Notes: generated by a model from the letters alone, not told the origin. DNA of 64,000 bases from Ascidiaceihabitans sp023955215 (GCA_943788345.1 CALSPX010000001.1:150901-214900); one strand, 5' to 3'. Counted from the stretch's first letter, positions 1 through 9,279 are shown. Numbers and translations: made by a program.

Positions 1-891
1 TTGGGTGTTGAGGTTGATGTGCTTGATTTCGGAAAGCAAAGTCCGATGGATATGGCGCGGATCACACAGGCGCTAAAAGAAGACACAGACCATCAGATTA
101 AAGCCGTTTTAGCCGTTCATGTGGATACATCCAGTTCAATCCGCAATGATTTTGCTGCGCTGCGCCGTGCGATTGATGATGCAGGGCATCCCGCGTTGTT
201 GATGGCTGACTGCATCGCCTCCTTAGGCTGCGATCAATTTGAAATGGATGAATGGGGCGTCGATGTTATGGTCGCGGCCTGTCAAAAAGGTTTGATGGTC
301 CCAGCGGGCGTTTCATTCGTATTTTTCAACGAAAAGGCGGAGGCTGTGCGCAATGCGATGCCACGTGTCAGCCGCTATTGGGACTGGGTTCCGCGCGGTG
401 CTCCTGAACAATTGTGGCAGTATTTCAATGGGACCGCGCCTACGCACCATTTGTTTGGGCTGCGGGCCGCATTGGATATTATCCACGACGAGAGCATGGA
501 AAAAGTCTGGGCACGTCATGCGGTATTAGCGCGTGCGATTTGGGCGGCTTGTGATGCTTGGGGGCAGGTGGGTGCGCTTCAAATGAACGTGGCTGAGGTT
601 AAGGATCGCAGCAATGCGGTGACTTCCCTAAGTCTCGCTTCCCCGGATGGAACAAGGTTGCGCGAATGGGTCGAGGCCAACATCGGTCTAACCTTGGGAA
701 TTGGGCTTGGCATGGGGGAAGAAGGCGAACGCAGCTCTGATGGTTTTTTCCGCTTTGGTCACATGGGCCATGTAAATGGTCAGATGATTATGGGCCTGTT
801 GGGCGGAGTGGAGACAGGTTTGACTGCGCTGAATATCGAACACGGTACTGGTGCGCTTGAAGCTGCAGCGGCAGTGATCGCCAAAGGATAG
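1..891 (+). CDS. Class V PLP aminotransferase (alanine/serine-glyoxylate type), 5'-truncated
   Basis: The reading frame is open at the window edge, and the visible 296 residues lack the N-terminal 90 or so residues of a usual class V enzyme of about 390 residues, so the true start lies upstream. The motif ADCIASLG (Asp at visible residue 70) and the lysine in CQKGLMVPAG (visible residue 96) fit the pyridine-nitrogen Asp and the Schiff-base Lys of this fold. The family moves amino groups between alanine or serine and glyoxylate or similar keto acids in the cytoplasm; the exact substrate cannot be read here. It ends with TAG and converges on the next gene after a 3-bp gap. Confidence 0.85.
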   Translation: MGVEVDVLDFGKQSPMDMARITQALKEDTDHQIKAVLAVHVDTSSSIRNDFAALRRAIDDAGHPALLMADCIASLGCDQFEMDEWGVDVMVAACQKGLMVPAGVSFVFFNEKAEAVRNAMPRVSRYWDWVPRGAPEQLWQYFNGTAPTHHLFGLRAALDIIHDESMEKVWARHAVLARAIWAACDAWGQVGALQMNVAEVKDRSNAVTSLSLASPDGTRLREWVEANIGLTLGIGLGMGEEGERSSDGFFRFGHMGHVNGQMIMGLLGGVETGLTALNIEHGTGALEAAAAVIAKG

Positions 892-894
892 AGC

Positions 895-1995
895 TTATTC
901 TGCTGCGTCTTTTAGCGCTTTGGGAAGTGCAGCACCTAACAGGGCCAAGTCGTCTGATGTTCCGCAGCTTATGCGGATGCACCGGTTTTGAGGCGCGACA
1001 AAGGGCATGCGAACGAACAACCCTTCTTTGATCAATGCAGCCAGAACCCTTTGTGCAAATGCAGCGTCTTGGCCGCAGTCTATTGTCACAAAGTTGGTTG
1101 CTGATGGGATCGCAGCAAGCCCATTTTCGCGGGAAATCTTTGTGATCTGATCACGTGCTTTGCTGATGCGTGCAACGGTTTCAGATAGATATGCTTGATC
1201 TTGCAATGCTGCTAGCGCACCTGCTTGGGCTGCACGGTTCATGCCGAAATGATTGCGGACCTTGTTAAATGCGGCAATGAGCTCTGGGTGCCCGATGGCA
1301 TAACCGACGCGCGCCCCAGCCATCCCATATGCCTTTGAAAAGGTGCGCATGCGGATCACGCGTGGGTCATCTGGATTCACCTGTGCTGCGGTGCCTTCGG
1401 GGGCTGTCTCAACATATGCTTCGTCTAGAACCAACAGGCAGTCGGCAGGCAAGGTATCTAGGGCCGCAGTCAACGTTTCCCCCTGGTGCCATGTGCCCAT
1501 CGGATTGTCGGGGTTGGCAAGGTAGACTAGCTTTGCGCCAGTTTCGGCTGCTTTGCTAAACAGTGTGGTGGGATCTTCATGATCAACAAGGTAGGGAACT
1601 TTGTGCAAAGTACCGCCAAAGCCCGCCACGTGATAATTGAACGTTGGATAGGCACCGTCTGATGTGACGACAGCATCGCCATCTGCCACGAATAGGCGGA
1701 CCAGATAGCCCAATAAGCCATCAATCCCTTCGCCAACAACGATATGATCAGCCGAACAACCGTGGTGATCGGCAAGGGCATGGCGCAAGTCATAGCTTTC
1801 TGGATCGCCGTACATCCATTGGGTGGTTTCGGCCATGGCCTGAACTGCCTTTGGGGATGGGCCGAACACATTTTCATTCGCACCAAGGCGCGCACCAAAG
1901 GCACGCCCTTGTGCCCGTTCTTGGGTTTCTGGCCCCACAAATGGCACGGTTGATGGCAATGATTGGGCGAGAGCGGTAAAGCGAAAATCTGTCAT
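895..1995 (-). CDS. HisC-like class I/II PLP aminotransferase
   Basis: A 366-residue fold-type I aminotransferase resembling histidinol-phosphate or aromatic aminotransferases. ANPDNPMG (Asn 161), LDEAYVE (Asp 191, Tyr 194) and TFSKAYGMAGARVGYA (Schiff-base Lys 221) are all present, as is the N-terminal GANENVFGPSP substrate-loop signature. I chose the ATG at 1995 because the longer frame up to 2313 codes for low-plausibility, Cys/His-rich sequence and overlaps a divergent ORF. It is not in a his operon, so a side role in aromatic amino acid or other transamination is as likely as histidine synthesis. Confidence 0.85.
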   Translation of the reverse strand: MTDFRFTALAQSLPSTVPFVGPETQERAQGRAFGARLGANENVFGPSPKAVQAMAETTQWMYGDPESYDLRHALADHHGCSADHIVVGEGIDGLLGYLVRLFVADGDAVVTSDGAYPTFNYHVAGFGGTLHKVPYLVDHEDPTTLFSKAAETGAKLVYLANPDNPMGTWHQGETLTAALDTLPADCLLVLDEAYVETAPEGTAAQVNPDDPRVIRMRTFSKAYGMAGARVGYAIGHPELIAAFNKVRNHFGMNRAAQAGALAALQDQAYLSETVARISKARDQITKISRENGLAAIPSATNFVTIDCGQDAAFAQRVLAALIKEGLFVRMPFVAPQNRCIRISCGTSDDLALLGAALPKALKDAAE

Positions 1996-2091
1996 TTCAA
2001 ATGCGTAGCCTATGGCGCTGTGGGCGGGCAACCCTTGAAAACGGTGCAACACGTGCTTACTTGAGAATCGTTCGCAACTGGAGGTTTCGAA

Positions 2092-2268
2092 ATGGCTAAG
2101 ATGACACGCCGTGGTTTTATGGCAGCAACAATGGCGACAGGCGCGATGCGCTTTGTGCCTGCTGGTGTTGGTATTGTGGCAAAAGCTGCGCAGGGACGTT
2201 GGATCACCAAACTGGTTTATGACAAAGGCCTTGGCATGATGCGTGCGGTTGAACGCTTCGTTCCCTAA
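2092..2268 (+). CDS. Small ORF with Tat-like N-terminus (58 residues)
   Basis: An ATG preceded by GGAGG about 8 bases upstream opens a 58-codon frame. The product begins MAKMTRRGFMAATMATGAM, a twin-arginine followed by an Ala/Met-rich hydrophobic stretch, then a short basic tail ending in a Val-Glu-Arg-Phe-Val-Pro segment. There is no recognisable domain. It is divergent from the HisC-like gene and sits 62 bases before the crotonase start, so it may share that transcript. The good ribosome binding site favours a real gene, but a chance ORF cannot be excluded from one sequence. Confidence 0.5.
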   Translation: MAKMTRRGFMAATMATGAMRFVPAGVGIVAKAAQGRWITKLVYDKGLGMMRAVERFVP

Positions 2269-2330
2269 CGTCCTGCTGGTATTTGGTGCGCCAATCGTCT
2301 GTTGTGTTCCCAAGCATTTGGAGAGACATC

Positions 2331-3119
2331 ATGAGCCGCATATCCGTCACCTATGAAAATCACATCGCGCATGTGCGCCTGACCCGCAGCGACAAAATGA
2401 ATGCTGTGGATCAGGAAATGATTACTGCGATCATTGCGGCAGGTGATGAGATTGCGGCATCTGATGCACGTGTTGTTGTGCTGTCTGGCGAGGGACGTGC
2501 GTTTTGCGCGGGCATCGATATTGGCAGCCTTGGACAGATGATCGGTGTCGATCCGGCAGGGCAGTTGATGCCACGCACCCACGGAAATGGAACCACAAAT
2601 CAGTGGCAAGAGGTCGCTATGATATGGTCGCGCCTTCCTATCCCAGTGATCGCGGCGCTGCACGGTCCTGTGTTTGGGGCAGGGTGCCAATTGGCGCTGG
2701 GGGCTGATATTCGCATTGCTGGACCAGACACCAAAATTGCGGTGATGGAGCTGAAGTGGGGCATTGTGCCTGACATGGGTGGTATGGTGCTACTGCCGAA
2801 ATTGGTGGCACCTGATGTGATGCGCAAACTAACCTACACCGCAACGCCTGTTTTGGCAGATCAAGCGTTGGCTTGGGGATTGGTCACTGAATTGGCGGAT
2901 GATCCATTGGCTGCGGCGTTTGCTTTGGCGACAGAGATTGCAGGGCGGAGCCCATCAGCCATTCGTGCGGCAAAGCGGTTGATGACCTTAAGTGAGACCG
3001 CATCAGACACAGAAATCCTGTTGGCAGAAAGCCAAGAACAAGCAGCGTTGGTGGGAACACCTGAACAAATGGAAGTGGTTGCAGCGACGTTACAAAAACG
3101 TCCAGCTGTCTTTAAGTAA
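2331..3119 (+). CDS. Enoyl-CoA hydratase/isomerase family (crotonase)
   Basis: A 262-residue crotonase-fold protein. The oxyanion-hole segments AFCAGIDIGSLG (about residues 59-70) and GPVFGAGCQLALGAD (about 109-123) are clear, and the length is normal for the family. Members hydrate or isomerise acyl-CoA thioesters. The ATG at 2331 is chosen over the frame-open start at 2283 because it is preceded by GGAGAGA and starts directly at the family N-terminus (MSRISVTYENHIAHVRL). In place of the paired glutamates of classical enoyl-CoA hydratase I see GMVLLPKL, so isomerase or another crotonase activity is possible. A hairpin after the stop separates it from valS. Confidence 0.85.
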   Translation: MSRISVTYENHIAHVRLTRSDKMNAVDQEMITAIIAAGDEIAASDARVVVLSGEGRAFCAGIDIGSLGQMIGVDPAGQLMPRTHGNGTTNQWQEVAMIWSRLPIPVIAALHGPVFGAGCQLALGADIRIAGPDTKIAVMELKWGIVPDMGGMVLLPKLVAPDVMRKLTYTATPVLADQALAWGLVTELADDPLAAAFALATEIAGRSPSAIRAAKRLMTLSETASDTEILLAESQEQAALVGTPEQMEVVAATLQKRPAVFK

Positions 3120-3149
3120 CCGTTGCGCCCGCGCATGGGGCGCAACGGT
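3119..3149. terminator. Bidirectional hairpin between crotonase gene and valS
   Basis: A perfect 12-bp inverted repeat (ACCGTTGCGCCC and its complement) around a 7-base loop lies exactly between two convergent stop codons. There is no strong U-tract on either side, so its role as a terminator is inferred from position and stability. Confidence 0.6.
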
Positions 3150-3157
3150 ATGATCAA

Positions 3158-6100
3158 TTAGCCAAGTTCAGAGATGCGAGACAACGCGTCTTTCAACTTG
3201 GATTCTTCATTTTCGCGCAGTGCTAGGTTGGCTTTGGTCTCTTCGATGACCTCAGCCGGTGCACTGTCCGCGAATTTAGGGTTGTTCAGACGGCCACGCA
3301 GGCCACCCAATTCCTTGGCCAATTTACCCAATGTCTTTTCAAGGCGGGCCTTTTCAGCCGCAACATCGATGATGCCGTCCAGCGGAATACCGAATGCGCC
3401 ACCGCTAACCGCCAAAGCTGCGGTGCCTTTTGGCATCGTATCGACTGCTGTTAGGCTCTCGATACGGGCAAAGCGTTTGATCAACGCCTCGTTCTGATCC
3501 CACGCCGATGTTGCCGCCGCGTCCATGCCCACAACGACCAACGGTACGAAATCACCACCCGGTACGTTCATTTGGGCACGCGCCGAACGGATCGCCTCGA
3601 TCATTGCAACGGTCCATGACAAATCAGCGTCCGCTTGCGCGTCAACCAGATCAGCAGCCGTGTATGTTGGCCAATCGGTGTGAACCAACATCTTTGGCCG
3701 CTCTTTTGCGCCCCACAGTTCTTCGGTCACAAACGGCATGATTGGGTGCAACAGGATCAAGCATTGATCGAACGCCCATGCATATGTCGCCTTGGTTTCA
3801 GCCGCCGCAGCTGCATCATCACCGTCCAGAACGGGTTTGGTGAACTCAAGGTATTGCGAGCAGAAAGTGTTCCAGACAAAGCTGTAAAGCGTGCTGGCTG
3901 CATCGTTGAAACGGTAGGTGTCCAGCGCCGCGTCCACGGCTTCGCGTGTCTTGGCAATTTCGCCCTTGATCCAGTTGTTCAACGGGAGGGTTGTTTCAGG
4001 CACGCCGTCCGCATGAGGCACATCAAAGGTACCTTTGAAATCACCATAAGTGCCGGCATTCCACAGCTTGGTCACGAAGTTGCGGTAGCCCTCAATCCGT
4101 TTCGTATCCAGCTTCAACGCACCACCAAGGGAGGCCATCGCCGCATTGGTAAAGCGCAGCGCGTCGGCGCCGTATTCATCGATGATGTCGAGCGGGTCGA
4201 TGACGTTGCCCGTTGATTTGCTCATCTTCTTGCCGTTGGCGTCCCGCACAAGCCCGTGCAGGTAGACGGTGTTGAACGGGATTTCATCGACGACCGCCAG
4301 CTGCATCATCATCATCCGCGCAACCCAGAAGAACAGGATGTCTTGGCCCGTGATCAGGTCAGAGGTTGGGAAATAGCGTTTGAGGGCGTCGGTTTCTTCG
4401 GGCCAGCCAAGCGTGCCGATGGGCCAAAGGCCGGAGGAGAACCATGTGTCTAGGACGTCGGGGTCCTGCCACAGTGGTACACCACCGTTTACCTCAAACT
4501 CTTGCTTAAGCTCTGTCGGGTTTTCGTATCCGTCATGCCAAAATTCGAATGTCAGACCTTGTTCATCGAGATAACTTGCGACTTGTTCGCGAACCTCGTC
4601 CTCATTGGACGCACAAAAAGTGATAGGTGAATCGAAATCGAGAACAGCATCATCAATACTGTTTGTCGCGCCTTTGCTCTTAATGCTTGGTAGATACCAA
4701 ACCGGAATCTGATGTCCCCACCAAAGCTGGCGCGAGATGCACCATGGCTCGATGTTGTCCAACCAGTTGTAATAAACCTTCTCGCCGCTCTCTGGCATGA
4801 TTTTCACATCGCCATTGCGTACAGCGTCCAAGGCTGGTCCAACGATCTGATCCGTGTCTACGAACCATTGGTCCGTCAGTAACGGTTCGATCACAACCTT
4901 TGATCGGTCGCCGTAAGGCTGCATGATCGGCTTGTTCTCAACATAAGGGATCAACGTTGTTGTCTCTTCACCCTCATCATCCGTTGTCGTGACGGGCACC
5001 ATAACGGCCAGCCCCTCATCGGTGATGTCTTGGACAACCTTCTTGCGCGCCTCAAAGCGATCCATGCCACGGTATTCTTCGGGCACAAGGTTCATCGCGG
5101 CGATCATCGCCTCGTCAAATTTCTGCGTTCCATTCGCAATCGCTTGGGCAATCGCAGCTTCTTCGGCATAGGGTTTCCCATCGGCGCGCATTGCGGCTTT
5201 CGTGTCCATTAGGTTGAACATCGGAATGCCGCCACGTTTGGCAACTTGGTAGTCGTTAAAATCGTGGGCACCTGTGATCTTAACCGCACCAGATCCGAAA
5301 TCCTTGTCAGGATATTCATCTGTGATGATCGGGATCAGGCGGCGGAATTCTTTCGGACCAACCGGAATTTCGCACAACTTGCCAACGATAGACGCGTAAC
5401 GTTCGTCCGATGGATGCACAGCAACCGCGCCATCACCCAGCATGGTTTCTGGACGTGTGGTTGCGATTGAAATGTAATCGCGCTCCTCTTCCAGTGTGAC
5501 GTTTCCGTCCTCATCTTTTTCGATGTAGGTATAGGTCGCGCCACCAGCGAGTGGATATTTGAAGTGCCACATGTGGCCCGGCGTCTCAACATTTTCGACT
5601 TCAAGATCGGAAATCGCTGTCTCGAAATGCGGGTCCCAATTGACCAGACGTTTGCCGCGATAGATCAGGCCCTTGTTGTACATTTCAACAAATACTTTGA
5701 CCACGGCATCAGGGAAGTTGCCTGACATGGTGAAGGCTTCACGATCCCAATCGCAAGACGCGCCAAGGCGTTTGAGCTGGTTGATGATCTGACCGCCAGA
5801 TTCTTCTTTCCACTCCCAAACCTTTTCAAGGAACGAATCGCGCCCCATTTCAGCGCGTGAAGGCTGCTGTGTTTCGGCCAGTTTACGTTCCACAACCATC
5901 TGCGTGGCGATGCCCGCGTGATCGGTGCCTGGCTGCCATAGCGTGTCAAACCCCTGCATACGCTTCCAGCGCATCATGATATCTTGAAGCGTGTTGTTGA
6001 ACGCGTGACCCATGTGCAAAACGCCCGTGACGTTTGGCGGTGGGATCATGATGCAATAGCTGCTGGCCTCTGGCTTGGCATTTGCGCCTGCCACAAAACA

Positions 6101-6172
6101 ACCGGCCGCTTCCCATGCTTGATAAAGACGGGGTTCTGCGGTTGTCGCGTCGAATTTCTTTTCCAGCGCCAT
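3158..6172 (-). CDS. valS: Valyl-tRNA synthetase
   Basis: A 1004-residue class Ia aminoacyl-tRNA synthetase that charges tRNA-Val. The HIGH motif appears as HMGH (residues 53-56, within PPPNVTGVLHMGH) and the KMSKS motif as KMSKS near residue 650. The editing (CP1) domain lies between them, an anticodon-binding domain follows, and the C-terminus is the charged coiled coil typical of ValRS (about 925-1004). The ATG at 6172 gives the usual MALEKKFDATTAEPRLY start. The gene stands alone on the minus strand and ends just before a shared hairpin. Confidence 0.98.
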   Translation of the reverse strand: MALEKKFDATTAEPRLYQAWEAAGCFVAGANAKPEASSYCIMIPPPNVTGVLHMGHAFNNTLQDIMMRWKRMQGFDTLWQPGTDHAGIATQMVVERKLAETQQPSRAEMGRDSFLEKVWEWKEESGGQIINQLKRLGASCDWDREAFTMSGNFPDAVVKVFVEMYNKGLIYRGKRLVNWDPHFETAISDLEVENVETPGHMWHFKYPLAGGATYTYIEKDEDGNVTLEEERDYISIATTRPETMLGDGAVAVHPSDERYASIVGKLCEIPVGPKEFRRLIPIITDEYPDKDFGSGAVKITGAHDFNDYQVAKRGGIPMFNLMDTKAAMRADGKPYAEEAAIAQAIANGTQKFDEAMIAAMNLVPEEYRGMDRFEARKKVVQDITDEGLAVMVPVTTTDDEGEETTTLIPYVENKPIMQPYGDRSKVVIEPLLTDQWFVDTDQIVGPALDAVRNGDVKIMPESGEKVYYNWLDNIEPWCISRQLWWGHQIPVWYLPSIKSKGATNSIDDAVLDFDSPITFCASNEDEVREQVASYLDEQGLTFEFWHDGYENPTELKQEFEVNGGVPLWQDPDVLDTWFSSGLWPIGTLGWPEETDALKRYFPTSDLITGQDILFFWVARMMMMQLAVVDEIPFNTVYLHGLVRDANGKKMSKSTGNVIDPLDIIDEYGADALRFTNAAMASLGGALKLDTKRIEGYRNFVTKLWNAGTYGDFKGTFDVPHADGVPETTLPLNNWIKGEIAKTREAVDAALDTYRFNDAASTLYSFVWNTFCSQYLEFTKPVLDGDDAAAAAETKATYAWAFDQCLILLHPIMPFVTEELWGAKERPKMLVHTDWPTYTAADLVDAQADADLSWTVAMIEAIRSARAQMNVPGGDFVPLVVVGMDAAATSAWDQNEALIKRFARIESLTAVDTMPKGTAALAVSGGAFGIPLDGIIDVAAEKARLEKTLGKLAKELGGLRGRLNNPKFADSAPAEVIEETKANLALRENEESKLKDALSRISELG

Positions 6173-6294
6173 GGCTACGGTATCCTTTGGTCGTGGGTGT
6201 TTTAAGTTAAAACATCAGATAGCGAAACGCAGGCGCAAGGGAAAGGCACTAAACCGGGTTAACGACGGAATCCAAATAGCTCATAAAACAGCCT

Positions 6295-6777
6295 TCACTC
6301 GTGAATTATTTTTTGATGAAGGCTGTCATCCCAGTTCACTGGGCTAAAATCTAAAATGTCAGGCTTTATTGGTTCGTCTTCATACCAACCAAGCCGATCA
6401 CAGGCGATGAACACCAATTCCGCGAAACTTTTTAACTGCTGATCTGGCCAAGGTTCGGTTACAAAGTCATGTTTTTCACCTAGCTGCGACACCTTGAATG
6501 TTTGACCATGCACGGCACGAAATGCGCGACGTTCAGCAGTTAGGTGATATGGTAAACCTAGTTCTTGTGCGCGCTGAGCATCTCCCCATCCGCTTGAAAT
6601 AATCACAAGAATAGGGTCAATTTTTTCGCGTCTATTAAAAAAATGAAAATCGTTCATTTGTTCGGAACCAGGGTAGGTTTTCACTCGGACTAGCTCCCAA
6701 CCACTTTGATGGTCAACGAGACGAGGTGAGCCGTAATTGTCCAATGTTATTTCGCGGTCTTTGTATTCTTGCAGCAC
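6295..6777 (-). CDS. Uncharacterised 160-residue protein coupled to enolase-superfamily gene
   Basis: I do not recognise this 160-residue acidic protein. It starts with GTG at 6777, whose G is also the last base of the TAG stop of the upstream dehydratase-like gene (a TAGTG overlap), which implies translational coupling. There is no signal peptide or membrane segment; it is rich in Trp and Asp/Glu, with a central ILVIISSGWGDAQRAQELG segment. A small-molecule or accessory role to the upstream enzyme is only guilt by association. Confidence 0.65.
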   Translation of the reverse strand: MLQEYKDREITLDNYGSPRLVDHQSGWELVRVKTYPGSEQMNDFHFFNRREKIDPILVIISSGWGDAQRAQELGLPYHLTAERRAFRAVHGQTFKVSQLGEKHDFVTEPWPDQQLKSFAELVFIACDRLGWYEDEPIKPDILDFSPVNWDDSLHQKIIHE

Positions 6778-8024
6778 TATTTAACGCCCCGTTTCATAGT
6801 CTTGATAGGGGCCCCACCTGCAAAGGAATTGCCATTCACATAGTCACATGGCGCTTCTTGCATTTCCAAATGCAGACCATCGTCAATGTATGGGTGGGCG
6901 CGCGCCAGTGCCTCGTCGACATCAATGCCCAGGCCGGGGGCTGTTGGAGGGGTGATAAAACCGTCCTCAACGCGAATGCTGCCTTTGATCAATTGGTCGT
7001 GGAATGGGGTTTCAATGCACTCACACATCAGGATGTTTGGGATAGATGCCGCATATTGGATGTTGGCGGCCCACTCAATGGGGCCCGCATACAAGTGCGG
7101 TGCCATTTGCGCGTTGTAAACCTCAGCCATCGCGGCAACCTTTTTCATCTCCCAGATACCGCCTGCACGGCCCAATGCAGGTTGCAAAATCGCGGCGGCC
7201 CCACTGCGCAAGACGGGCGCGAACTCGGCCTTTGTTGTCAGTCTCTCACCTGTCGCAACAGGTATACGGGTGCTGCGCGCCACTTGGGCCATTTGCTCGA
7301 CAGCGTCTGGCGGCACAGGTTCTTCATACCAAAGTGGGCTATAGGGTTCGATGGCTTGGGCCAACCGAATGGCACCCGCAGTGGTGAACTGACCATGGGT
7401 TCCAAATAGCAGATCCGCCTTATCACCAACGGCGTCGCGGATGGCTTTGCAAAAGGCGACAGATTGGGTGATGTCACTCATGGCAGGCATGTGCCCACCG
7501 CGCAGGGTGTATGGGCCAGCAGGGTCAAACTTAACCGCAGTGTATCCACGCGCCACGCAATCAAGTGCAGACTCGGCTGCCATCTCTGGCGATGTCCAAA
7601 AAGTATTAATGTCGTGGTGAGGCAAAGGATAAAGGTAGGTATAGGCACGGATGCGATCATTCATGCGCCCACCAATTAGGGCGTGAACAGGCCGATCACG
7701 GTCTTTGCCCAAAACATCCCAACATGCGATTTCAAGTCCCGAAAATGCGCCAATAACGGTAAGGTCAGGACGCTGCGTAAATCCAGAAGAGTAAACACGG
7801 CGATACATCAATTCGATGTTCTCAGGGTTCTCGCCTTGCATATGACGGGCAAAAACGTCCTCGATAACCGCTTTCATCGCAATCGGTCCAATGGAGGAGG
7901 CATAGCATTCCCCCCAACCAACAATGCCTGTGTCCGTTGTGACCTTAACCAAGATCCAATATCGACCGCCCCATCCAGGTGGGGGAGGCGCTGTAACAAT
8001 GACTTCTAAATCTTGCAGCTTCAT
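6777..8024 (-). CDS. Mandelate racemase / muconate lactonizing enzyme family protein (sugar-acid dehydratase-like)
   Basis: A 415-residue enolase-superfamily enzyme: a capping domain at about 1-125 and a barrel from about 145. YEEPVPPD (Glu 235) and ATGERL (Glu 260) are the second and third metal-ligand positions, and THG (His 210) plus APHLYAGP (His 310) resemble the D-galactonate/D-mannonate dehydratase catalytic histidines. The usual first ligand Asp (DFHGR in galactonate dehydratase) appears here as Gly 208 in LLFGTHGQF. The family dehydrates acid sugars by abstracting the alpha-proton. A stop/start overlap couples it to the following 160-residue ORF. Substrate unknown; the neighbouring alcohol dehydrogenase suggests a small catabolic set. 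Confidence 0.85.
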   Translation of the reverse strand: MKLQDLEVIVTAPPPPGWGGRYWILVKVTTDTGIVGWGECYASSIGPIAMKAVIEDVFARHMQGENPENIELMYRRVYSSGFTQRPDLTVIGAFSGLEIACWDVLGKDRDRPVHALIGGRMNDRIRAYTYLYPLPHHDINTFWTSPEMAAESALDCVARGYTAVKFDPAGPYTLRGGHMPAMSDITQSVAFCKAIRDAVGDKADLLFGTHGQFTTAGAIRLAQAIEPYSPLWYEEPVPPDAVEQMAQVARSTRIPVATGERLTTKAEFAPVLRSGAAAILQPALGRAGGIWEMKKVAAMAEVYNAQMAPHLYAGPIEWAANIQYAASIPNILMCECIETPFHDQLIKGSIRVEDGFITPPTAPGLGIDVDEALARAHPYIDDGLHLEMQEAPCDYVNGNSFAGGAPIKTMKRGVK

Positions 8025-8082
8025 AACGGGCCCAACTTCATCTTACCAATTAAACTCCGGGGGAGATCGCCAAAGGCGAGCG

Positions 8083-8095
8083 GGGGCAGCGCCCC
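8083..8095 (-). terminator. GC hairpin after the alcohol dehydrogenase gene
   Basis: A GGGGC-AGC-GCCCC stem-loop lies 5 bases beyond the stop codon of the alcohol dehydrogenase gene. No U-tract follows. I infer a terminator or transcript-end stabiliser. Confidence 0.35.
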
Positions 8096-8099
8096 AATC

Positions 8100-9191
8100 C
8101 TACCTATCGAACATAATCACGTTACGCCGCGCAGAACCCGTTTTGGTATCCGCAATTGCTTCGTTGATTTGGTCCAATGACCAACGGCCAGAAATCAATT
8201 CATCCAACTTCAAACGCCCCTGAGTGTACAAATCGACCATCCATGGAATATCGCGTTGAATAACAACGTCACCCATCTTTGACCCAATCATGCCCTGACC
8301 AACAGCCGCCAACATGACGGGCTCAAATTCAGCCATTGCGCCTGAGTGGGGCATGCCGACCATGATGACTTTGCCACCGCGGCCCAGATATTTAGGTGCA
8401 TCCTCATAGGCTGGGATCGCGCCCACGGTGACGATAACCGCTTCCGCACCGCGCCCACCCAATGCCTTATAGCTTGCGCGCCATGGTTTTTCGGCCGTGG
8501 CCAAAACGCCATGAGTTGCGCCAAATTCTTTGGCGATGGCCAGTTTTTCTTCACTCATATCAACGGCAACGATGCGTCGCGCACCAGCAATGCGGGCACC
8601 TTGAATGGCGTTCAGGCCAACGCCCCCAGCACCAATGACGACAACGTCTTGTCCGGCACGCAGGTTAGCAGCGTTAATAACCGCCCCAACACCTGTGATC
8701 ACGCCACATGCAATTAGGCTGGCAGCATCTTTTGGAATGTCATGTGAAATTTTGACCAGTTGGCGTTGGTCAACAACGACTTTTTCTGCAAAACCACCGG
8801 TTGCCATCGCTTGGTGTAATTTCTCACCTTCAGCTGTTTTGATCGGCCCGTGGTCACCGTCATAAGAGGTTTCGCAGACCGTTGGTTTGCCGCCAGCACA
8901 GCTTGGGCATGTGCCGCAGGATCGTATCAATGTCACAACAACACTGTCCCCAACCGCCAATCCGTTCACACCATTACCGACAGCACTAATGCGACCTGCG
9001 GCTTCGTGGCCGTAGACTGCTGGCAATGATCCACCCCATGCGCCACCAGCGAATGAGATGTCGGAATGGCAGATCGCAACAGCGTCCAATGTTACTTCGA
9101 CTTCGCCCATTTCAGGAGATCGCAGTTGTATATCCTCAACACGCAAGGGTTCTCCAAATGCGTGGCAGACGGCGGCTTTGATTGTTTGCAT
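8100..9191 (-). CDS. Zinc-dependent alcohol dehydrogenase (medium-chain, NAD(P))
   Basis: A 363-residue MDR-superfamily dehydrogenase. Catalytic zinc ligands are Cys 41 (ICHSD), His 62/Glu 63 (GHEAAG) and Cys 162 (ACGVITG). The structural zinc loop has four cysteines at 92, 95, 98 and 106. The Rossmann glycine motif GAGGVG is at 187-192, followed by an Asp at the end of beta-2 (VAVDMS), which favours NAD over NADP. It resembles class III-type alcohol or formaldehyde dehydrogenases, but the substrate is not determinable. It starts with ATG at 9191 and lies upstream of the enolase-superfamily gene on the same strand. Confidence 0.9.
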   Translation of the reverse strand: MQTIKAAVCHAFGEPLRVEDIQLRSPEMGEVEVTLDAVAICHSDISFAGGAWGGSLPAVYGHEAAGRISAVGNGVNGLAVGDSVVVTLIRSCGTCPSCAGGKPTVCETSYDGDHGPIKTAEGEKLHQAMATGGFAEKVVVDQRQLVKISHDIPKDAASLIACGVITGVGAVINAANLRAGQDVVVIGAGGVGLNAIQGARIAGARRIVAVDMSEEKLAIAKEFGATHGVLATAEKPWRASYKALGGRGAEAVIVTVGAIPAYEDAPKYLGRGGKVIMVGMPHSGAMAEFEPVMLAAVGQGMIGSKMGDVVIQRDIPWMVDLYTQGRLKLDELISGRWSLDQINEAIADTKTGSARRNVIMFDR

Positions 9192-9279
9192 GACGGCTCC
9201 ATTAGCTCAGGCTTTTCATCATGCTGGCCTGTGTCGGCGCATAGCTCAAGAAAAAAGGTAACCTTGGGGGCCGGACTGC

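Noticed and set aside
1996..2313. N-terminal extension of the HisC-like ORF
   Set aside because: The extra residues are Cys/His-rich and unlike the family, and they overlap a divergent ORF with its own ribosome binding site. The ATG at 1995 begins the conserved protein.
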